A DNA stretch of 64,000 nucleotides from Nemopilema nomurai (taxonomy: Eukaryota > Cnidaria > Scyphozoa > Rhizostomeae > Rhizostomatidae): positions 3,992,340 through 4,056,339 of the forward strand of contig ML133420.1 in NCBI GenBank assembly GCA_003864495.1, read 5' to 3'. The notes beneath the pieces were generated by a model that saw only the letters and a program-made list of their open reading frames with translations, was not told the DNA's origin and made no database searches. Every line of letters starts with the position of its first letter. Within the stretch, counting starts at the first letter, position 1. Below are positions 57,301 through 64,000 of the stretch, piece after piece. A program made the translations under genes and the position numbers.

Positions 57301-60300
57301 TTTGGTTAATTTTCACGGTTTACTAGATGCAGTAATGTATTTACTGCATTTATCAGACACTGTTTAACCAGCGAAACAGAATCATTAATATATTTTCTCA
57401 ATCATTTTGAACTTTTAGTGCGGTGATATTTACCGTGGCAACAAGGCACTGCTCAGTAAGATTAGCTTCTTTACAAACCATTTTCCTCAATTATCACTGT
57501 TCAGCCAGAGGCAGAAGATTATTCGCTACATTCACTATATAATTATCAACTTGAGCAGCAAAGTAATTCATTTCGTTTATGAGGGTATTTTTAACCAGAG
57601 TTATTTATCATTCAACAACGTTAACAAATTTACAATATTAAACTAGAAGCTAGTAATTTTTAATTAAACTTATCAGAGTCTAGACAACCAGAGGCACAGT
57701 ATTATCCTTGCTTTTTATCAAGAACTGTTGAACAAGAGGCACTGAATTATTTCTTCAGCCAGATTGACTGAATTAATAACTGAATTTATCAGTCACTGTT
57801 CAGGAAGATCCATTTTATTGAACTTCTTTGGTTAATTTTCACGGTTTACTAGATGCAGTAATGTATTTACTGCATTTATCAGACACTGTTTAACCAGCGA
57901 AACAGAATCATTAATATATTTTCTCAATCATTTTGAACTTTTAGTGCGGTGATATTTACCGTGGCAACAAGGCACTGCTCAGTAAGATTAGCTTCTTTAC
58001 AAACCATTTTCCTCAATTATCACTGTTCAGCCAGAGGCAGAAGATTATTCGCTACATTCACTATATAATTATCAACTTGAGCAGCAAAGTAATTCATTTC
58101 GTTTATGAGGGTATTTTTAACCAGAGTTATTTATCATTCAACAACGTTAACAAATTTTACAATATTAAACTAGAAGCTAGTAATTTTTAATTAAACTTAT
58201 CAGAGTCTAGACAACCAGAGGCACAGTATTATCCTTGCTTTTTATCAAGAACTGTTGAACAAGAGGCACTGAATTATTTCTTCAGCCAGATTGACTGAAT
58301 TAATAACTGAATTTATCAGTCACTGTTCAGGAAGAGCCATTTTATTGAACTTCTTTGGTTAATTTTCACGGTTTAACTAGATGCAGTAATGTATTACTGC
58401 ATTATCAGACACTGTTTAACCAGCGAAACAGAATCATTAATATATTTTCTCAATCATTTTGAACTTTTAGTGCGGTGATATTTACCGTGGCAACAAGGCA
58501 CTGCTCAGTAAGATTAGCTTCTTTACAAACCATTTTCCTCAATTATCACTGTTCAGCCAGAGGCAGAAGATTATTCGCTACATTACTATAATTATCAACT
58601 TGAGCAGCAAAGTAATTCATTTCGTTTATGAGGGTATTTTTAACCAGAGTTATTTATCATTCAACAACGTTAACAAATTTACAATATTAAACTAGAAGCT
58701 AGTAATTTTTAATTAAACTTATCAGAGTCTAGACAACCAGAGGCACAGTATTATCCTTGCTTTTTATCAAGAACTGTTGAACAAGAGGCACTGAATTATT
58801 TCTTCAGCCAGAATTGACTGAATTAATAACTGAATTTATCAGTCACTGTTCAGGAGAGCCATTTTATTGAACTTCTTTGGTTAATTTTCACGGTTTAACT
58901 AGATGCAGTAATGTATTTACTGCATTTATCAGACACTGTTTAACCAGCGAAACAGAATCATTAATATATTTTCTCAATCATTTTGAACTTTTAGTGCGGT
59001 GATATTTACCGTGGCAACAAGGCACTGCTCAGTAAGATTAGCTTCTTTACAAACCATTTTCCTAATTATCACTGTTCAGCCAGAGGCAGAAGATTATTCG
59101 CTACATTCACTATATAATTATCAACTTGAGCAGCAAAGTAATTCATTTCGTTTATGAGGGTATTTTTTTAACCAGAGTAATTTTTATTTATCAGTTCAAC
59201 ATTTACGCTGAATTATTATTTTTCAGCCAGATTGACTGAATTAATAACTGAATTTATCAGTCACTGTTCAGGAAGAGCCATTTTATTGAACTTCTTTGGT
59301 TAATTTTCACGGTTTACTAGATGCAGTAATGTATTTACTGCATTTATCAGACACTGTTTAACCAGCGAAACAGAATCATTAATATATTTTCTCAATCATT
59401 TTGAACTTTTAGTGCGTGATATTTACCGTGGCACAAGGCATGCTCAGTAGATTAGCTTCTTAAACCATTTTTCCTCATTATCACTGTTCAGCCAGAGGCA
59501 GAAGATTATTCGCTACATTCACTATATAATTATCAACTTGAGCAGCAAAGTAATTCATTTCGTTTATGAGGGTTTTTAACCAGAGTTATTTATCATTCAA
59601 CAACGTTAACAAATTTACAATATTAAACTAGAGCTAGTAATTTTTTAATTAAACTTATCAGAGTCTAGACAACAGAGGCACAGTATTATCCTTGCTTTTT
59701 ATCAAGAACTGTTGAACAAGAGGCACTGAATTATTTCTTCAGCCAGATTGACTGAATTAATAACTGAATTTATCAGTCACTGTTCAGGAAGAGCCATTTT
59801 ATTGAACTTCTTTGGTTAATTTTCACGGTTTACTAGATGCAGTAATGTATTTACTGCATTTATCAGACACTGTTTAACCAGCGAAACAGAATCATTAATA
59901 TTTTCTCAATCATTTTTGAACTTGTAGTGCGGTTATATTTACCGTGGCAACAAGGCACTGCTCAGTAAGATTAGCTTCTTACAAACCATTTTCCTCAATT
60001 ATCACTGTTCAGCCAGAGGCAGAAGATTATTCGCTACATTCACTATATAATTATCAACTTGAGCCGCAAAGTAATTCCTTTCGTTTATGAGGGTATTTTT
60101 AACCAGAGTTATTTATCATTCAACAACGTTAACAAATTTACAATATTAAACTAGAAGCTAGTAATTTTTAATTAAACTTATCAGAGTCTAGACAACCAGA
60201 GGCACAGTATTATCCTTGCTTTTTATCAAGAACTGTTGAACAAGAGGCACTGAATTATTTCTTCAGCCAGATTGACTGAATTAATAACTGAATTTATCAG

Positions 60301-60514
60301 TCACTGTTCAGGAAGAGCCATTTTATTGAACTTCTTTGGTTAATTTTCACGGTTTACTAGATGCAGTAATGTATTTACTGCATTTATCAGACACTGTTTA
60401 ACCAGCGAAACAGAATCATTAATATATTTTCTCAATCATTTTGAACTTTTAGTGCGGTTATATTTACCGTGGCAACAAGGCACTGCTCAGTAAGATTAGC
60501 TTCTTTACAAACAG
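48301..60514 (-). repeat. Satellite block II (525-bp tandem repeat, about 23 copies)
   Basis: Units begin CAGCCAGATTGACTGAATTA at 48302, 48829 and then about every 525 bp to 60263; the last is cut at 60514. Identity between units is very high, mostly single-base changes (e.g. AGAGCC or AGATCC at one site). Within the unit, submotifs such as CACTGTTCAG, AGGCACTG and TTATCAGA recur. Read on the minus strand, the unit shares landmarks with block I: CTAGAAGCTA(G/A), CATTTCGTTTATGAGGG, CAGAGTTATTTATCATT and AACTTATCAGAG. It is thus a diverged member of the same family in reverse orientation. One copy (about 59160-59222) is shortened. Confidence 0.93.
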
Positions 60515-60588
60515 AATGCTAATGTCTGAAAGAGCGGAAAAATCGGGGAGCAGCTGCTGGAATAGAGGCTGTAGAGAAGCAAAGACCG

Positions 60589-62065
60589 TCATTGAAATTG
60601 GGTAGTCAATGAAGATGTGTTTAATGTCCTCAATATGCCCAACATGCTGAAAGAGGTGAATGAGTCTTTGTGCTGATTACAAAGAGAGACAAAACGAGTG
60701 TAGTGAGGAGAAGTTGATAGGGCGTGCAGAGATGAGTTCGAATGAAGGAAGTAGGCGAGTTGGAGATATTTCTTCAAATGTAGGCCTATGTTATATCGGG
60801 CAAAGTATACCCAAGAGGAGAAGTAATAACTGTCGGCAATAGCTTGGAGGAATTTAAGATGCAATGCGTTTGTTTTTAGAGAGACGTCAGCTATGTTTTG
60901 TCCACCTATGTCGTTTGGCTTGAACATTAGCTTTCGGGCAAGGAGGTTGGAAAGTGGAATATAGTGCCCACAAAAACAGGACCAGATAGGGTAACAGTGT
61001 TTAGAATAAGGGCTTTGCCTTGTAGGGAAAGGGATAAATGTTTCCATGCGTTAAGCCTGTTGGATAGTTTTTCGATCCGTTTTATCCAGCAACTTTCAGC
61101 TGCGGACACCGAACCAAATTGGAGACCGAGAATTTCAAATGGACCAGAAGTCCATTGTAGTGATAATAGAGGGGAAGCAGAAAGAAAGGGAGGTTAGCTG
61201 AACCATTTTTCGCAGGACTTGCCGATATCATAATTTACTATAGACCCAGAGCCGAGTTTGTATACTTTGATAGTAGATAAGGCTTTGTCTAACGAAAACT
61301 TGTTGCCAAGGAAAAAGGTTATGTGTCGTCTGTGTACTTGGAGATTTTAACTTCCGTAGCTGTGCCAGGTAACCGAATGCCATCTATGCTTTTGTTTTGC
61401 CTGATGATGTTTCCTAAGGTCTCTGCCACAATACAGTTAAAAAGAGGGGAAAGGGGACAGCCTTGGCGAACACCCTGTTTTAGAGTAATGTGTCGAGAAA
61501 GGTACCCGCTGTTTGAAATTCGACCTGAGACGCTGGTGTATAACGTCTTCACAAAACCAAGGAAAATTGGGCCAAAAGTCATCTTTTCCAAAACTTGGAA
61601 CAGAAAATCCCAATTGACATGGTCGAAAGCTTTCTCTTGGTCAATTTTCAGCAGCGCGAGGGGGAGACTTTTGGCCTGACAATAGTCCCTAGCGTCTCGG
61701 GCAAGCATGAGGTTCTCAAAGATTGATCTCCCTGGAACAGAACATGTTTGGTCCGGGTGAAGGACAAAGGGAAGTGCTTCTTGGAGCCTGTTGGCAAGTG
61801 ATTTGGTTCCGATTTTGTAATCTACGTTTAAAAGGGATAATGGGCGCCATTTTTTTTTAATCTTTGCTGTCGCCTTTCTTAAACAGGAGAGAGATCATTG
61901 CCAACCGCATGGTTTCTGTTAGCAGACCGCAGGAGAATCAGAAATTGAGGACACGGACAAGAGCTTCGCCAATGGTATCCCAAGGTGCTCGTAAAACTCA
62001 GCTGGGAGGCCATCAGAGCCTGGGGACTTATCGGGTTTCATCAGGGAAAGGGCCTTAAGACATTC
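60589..62065 (-). pseudogene. LINE D ORF2: reverse transcriptase and C-terminal region
   Basis: RT start: KPDKSPGSDGLPAEF-like (about 62040-61995). Motif A is ALLKIDQEKAFDHVNWDF (about 61655-61600) with its catalytic Asp, then PIFLGFVKTLYTSVSGRI. Motif B is LKQGVRQGCPLSPLFN (61485-61430). Motif C is ISKYTDDT (about 61345-61325), where Thr replaces the usual Ala of YADD. The thumb (CWIKRIEKLSNRLNAWKHLS, 61090) and C-terminal HLKFLQAIAD and SSWVYFARYN blocks follow. Stops and shifts occur near 61325, 61870 and 60950. The motif C change and the frame breaks show it is inactive. Confidence 0.85.
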
Positions 62066-62290
62066 GTTTGCGGATGTTTATGCCACCAATATAGTTGCCA
62101 CCAGAGAATGAGAAGATGGCGCTATTCCAGATGGATTTCATGTGGCTGAGATCCTGCTCGCTAGCAAAATAGGTTTCTTGAAGGAAAATTATGCTTTCAT
62201 TTCCGTTAGCTAGGCAGTCTACTATAGCGGCAAACTTAGAGGAATTACGTAGGCCATGTGTGTTTATTGATAGTATTTTAACTGTTGCTA
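62066..62290 (-). pseudogene. LINE D ORF2: N-terminal endonuclease remnant
   Basis: The region aligns with the start of LINE C ORF2: TVKILSINTHGLRNSSKF and IIFLQETYFAS, with LQET catalytic Glu. The ATG of LINE C is ATA here, so the start is lost. A deletion at about 62070 removes the rest of the endonuclease and joins directly to the RT entry block. Confidence 0.7.
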
Positions 62291-62374
62291 TGCCTCACAC
62301 GGTTGGGGGAATCCAAAATTATCGGGCTCTAACGTGAAATTGGAGGAAGGACAGAGCATGCTTTCAACCTCTTT

Positions 62375-63559
62375 TTAGTAGAGGGCCACCTTATGGCAGA
62401 ACCTCAAAGATATTGTCTTCCTGGAGGGCCATCTTAGAGGCTGTTGGCACACCCTGGTCCACTGCCGGGGTAGGGTTTTCAGGAAGGATAGAGGGAGAGC
62501 AAAAATCGGGAGAAGAAGACAGGTGCCAGGAAAGATCATACCAGTTCCTTGATCCATCTTCTCTACCCGGCCCACTGGTGGTGGTTGCGGGCGTCGGGTC
62601 CGATGGAGCTGGCATGAGTTCGACAGGTGGTTCCCTGACTGGTGCTGGTTCTGGTGCAGATGGTCTTCAGGGTTTTGCCAAGTTGGCTGTACCCGTGCAA
62701 CAGCCGTCTCCTCTGGGCCGGATTCGTCCTCAGCAGTGCTGCCTGTAACAGGGTCCGACACGGTCACACACTGAGCAAGATGGTGCTCGGTTGATCTGCA
62801 GCCCTGGCAACGACTGTTCTCGGGACACTCAGCATTTATGTGACCCCCTGCTCTGCGATTGAAGCAACGTTGAATGCGACAACTTGCTGCTACATGGGCC
62901 ACACTGTTGCATTTACGACATGTCTGCGGTTGCTTGTCATGGCGAACCGCTATACAATATGGCCCAATATGGACAAAGCTAGGAATGGCTTCTGTCATCA
63001 CCATTTTCATGTTGACGACACCATTTTTGATGCGGGACACCCATACGGGAGGAGGGTTAGCCATTCCAGGCTCCCAATTGCGCCAAGGGGTCTTGACAAT
63101 GTCAAGCCCCAAGAACTTCTCCTTCTCTGCCAGAGGAGGGAAGGTAATTTCCCCGTCTCAATTTGGGAGGGTCTGCAAATGAGTGGGGACAATCCCATGG
63201 TCTGCAAGCTTCCCTATGAGTGCCCGGGCATTAATGCCCTGATGGGAATGAATGCACACAGACCTGGGACGGTCCTGGCACAGCGGCATGTTCACTTGGA
63301 GATTGTCCGAGCGGCCCAGAAATAACTCACTGACTGTTACAGCAGCAGCAGCATAGCTTCTCAGCGGCTGGTGACTTGAGGCAGACGGTGCATCAGGCTT
63401 GGACGGCGTGGGCCTGGTCGGCGCGGGCATGGTTTGTGCGGGCACAACGGCGTTCTTTCCAACACGAAATGGGCCGGAACCCACATTACTACGAATGTGG
63501 GACTTTCTCAAAATGTACTTGTGGTCCCTCAAGCGACGACGCTCAGTTGCGGAACTCAT
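62375..63559 (-). pseudogene. LINE D ORF1: gag-like protein with CCHC zinc knuckles
   Basis: ATG at 63559 begins MSSATERRRLRDHKYILRKS and runs to 63158. It then shifts frame and continues from 63112 with GLDIVKTPWRNWEPGMANPP to 62375. Knuckles: CRKCNSVAHVAASC (about 62930), CFNRRAGGHINAEC (second Cys replaced by Arg) and CQGCRSTEHHLAQC (about 62805). A segment present in LINE C (RVFHKP to YPGTC) is deleted. The C-terminal part is Gln/Pro-rich. As in LINE C, it would coat LINE RNA. Confidence 0.83.
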
Positions 63560-63723
63560 GTCCGAATCGGACGACTCATTTTCAACTCAATCTTTGCACA
63601 CGCGGGCAAGTCGCCGCGAGCGGCACACTCCTCGGCCATCTCGGGAGCCCCTTCAATGGTGTTATAGCCGCCCCTACAAGTAAGGACGACTAAGCATAAA
63701 TCCACCACTTGTTGGAGGCGTTC

Positions 63724-63757
63724 ACACTTGATCTTAGCCAAAAGGCCGAGAAGCGAT
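63724..63757 (-). ncRNA. U2: U2 snRNA nucleotides 1-34 (5' fragment, target flank of LINE D)
   Basis: On the minus strand all 34 bases match U2 snRNA 1-34 (ATCGCTTCTCGGCCTTTTGG, then CTAAGATCAAGTGT). LINE D starts at the next base. The cut is at the same U2 position as in LINE C and complements the U2 3' portion found after LINE A. Confidence 0.95.
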
Positions 63758-64000
63758 ACCGAATATCCCTTAAGCAGTTGAGACTCTCCACCACCTTCCT
63801 TCGTTGCTTGCGGGGCTACGACTGGCTCCTTTGCTCTTGTCTCATTGTTCTTTCTCAATCAGCAACAAATCAGTAATCAGTAATCAGTAATCAAATCATC
63901 AAAACATCAATCAGTAAACAAATCAAAAACCAATAGAGTGGCCACATACCTACCTACCTACCTACCTACGTAGTAGGCCTTTCTCGTCGGTTGGCAATGA
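63758..64000 (-). promoter_or_regulatory. U2 snRNA 5' flank upstream of LINE D
   Basis: Reverse complement of the U2 upstream region seen at 18803-19026, with a longer GTAG-repeat run (about 63950-63975) and an extra ATTACTG unit. Similarity continues to the window edge, so the flank probably extends further. The proximal snRNA promoter element should lie within about 63795-63825. Confidence 0.65.

Larger units (their letters stand above)
60515..63723 (-). mobile_element. LINE D: U2-inserted Tx1/L1-like LINE, internally deleted
   Basis: The element runs from the U2 junction at 63723 leftward to satellite II at about 60514. It carries 5' UTR, ORF1, a short endonuclease part, a deletion near 62065, and most of the reverse transcriptase through the thumb and C-terminal region. 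The 3' end is lost at the satellite boundary. Its sequence overlaps LINE C (5' part) and LINE A (3' part), so the three together outline one family. Confidence 0.88.

Noticed and set aside
22060..60514. Regularly spaced repeats resembling a very long CRISPR array
   Set aside because: The units are 153-525 bp and directly contiguous with no unique spacers; there are no cas genes and the context is eukaryotic. It is satellite DNA.

Overview
This window is eukaryotic, almost certainly from an animal. It holds U2 snRNA fragments, non-LTR retrotransposons, spliced transposon genes and long AT-rich satellite arrays, and no intact host protein-coding gene. The mix (Tx1/L1-like LINEs, THAP-DDE and hAT transposons, a MULE-like element with a Ulp1/PHD gene) suggests a marine invertebrate such as a cnidarian, sponge or other early-branching animal. 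The species cannot be fixed from the sequence alone.

Left region (1-22059), a graveyard of nested mobile elements. LINE A (about 355-3378) is a 5'-truncated reverse-transcriptase fragment split by a 1.56-kb P-element-like transposon with a THAP-domain gene. LINE A ends exactly against nucleotide 35 of a U2 snRNA gene, whose 3' part follows at 3379-3515. LINE B (about 3893-18382), from a second family, is broken by three insertions with recognisable target-site duplications: a 721-bp SINE-like retroposon (16-bp duplication), a 4.9-kb MULE-like transposon (9-bp duplication, 47-bp inverted termini) and a 4.9-kb THAP-DDE/YqaJ transposon (3-bp duplication). LINE C (19061-22059) follows a U2 promoter-like flank and U2 nucleotides 1-34.

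Centre (22060-60514), satellite DNA. Block I (22060-34636 and 37950-48300) is a higher-order repeat of about 486 bp made of three related monomers of about 153, 166 and 168 bp. A 3.3-kb hAT transposon interrupts it (34637-37941, 8-bp duplication). Block II (48301-60514) has about 23 copies of a 525-bp unit. Its + strand resembles the reverse complement of block I, so the two blocks are diverged relatives in opposite orientation.

Right region (60515-64000). LINE D, the same family as LINE C, lies on the minus strand. Its 5' end abuts U2 nucleotides 34-1 and then the U2 upstream flank, which runs off the window. The layout is roughly palindromic: U2 5' end > LINE C > satellite I | satellite II < LINE D < U2 5' end.

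The main result is that LINE copies A, C and D all stop at the same U2 position (between nucleotides 34 and 35, inside the branch-site recognition sequence). This marks a U2-targeted LINE resembling the Keno lineage of the Tx1 clade. Every coding region seen is damaged by frameshifts, stops or deletions, except for single exons and the main part of the THAP-DDE transposase.
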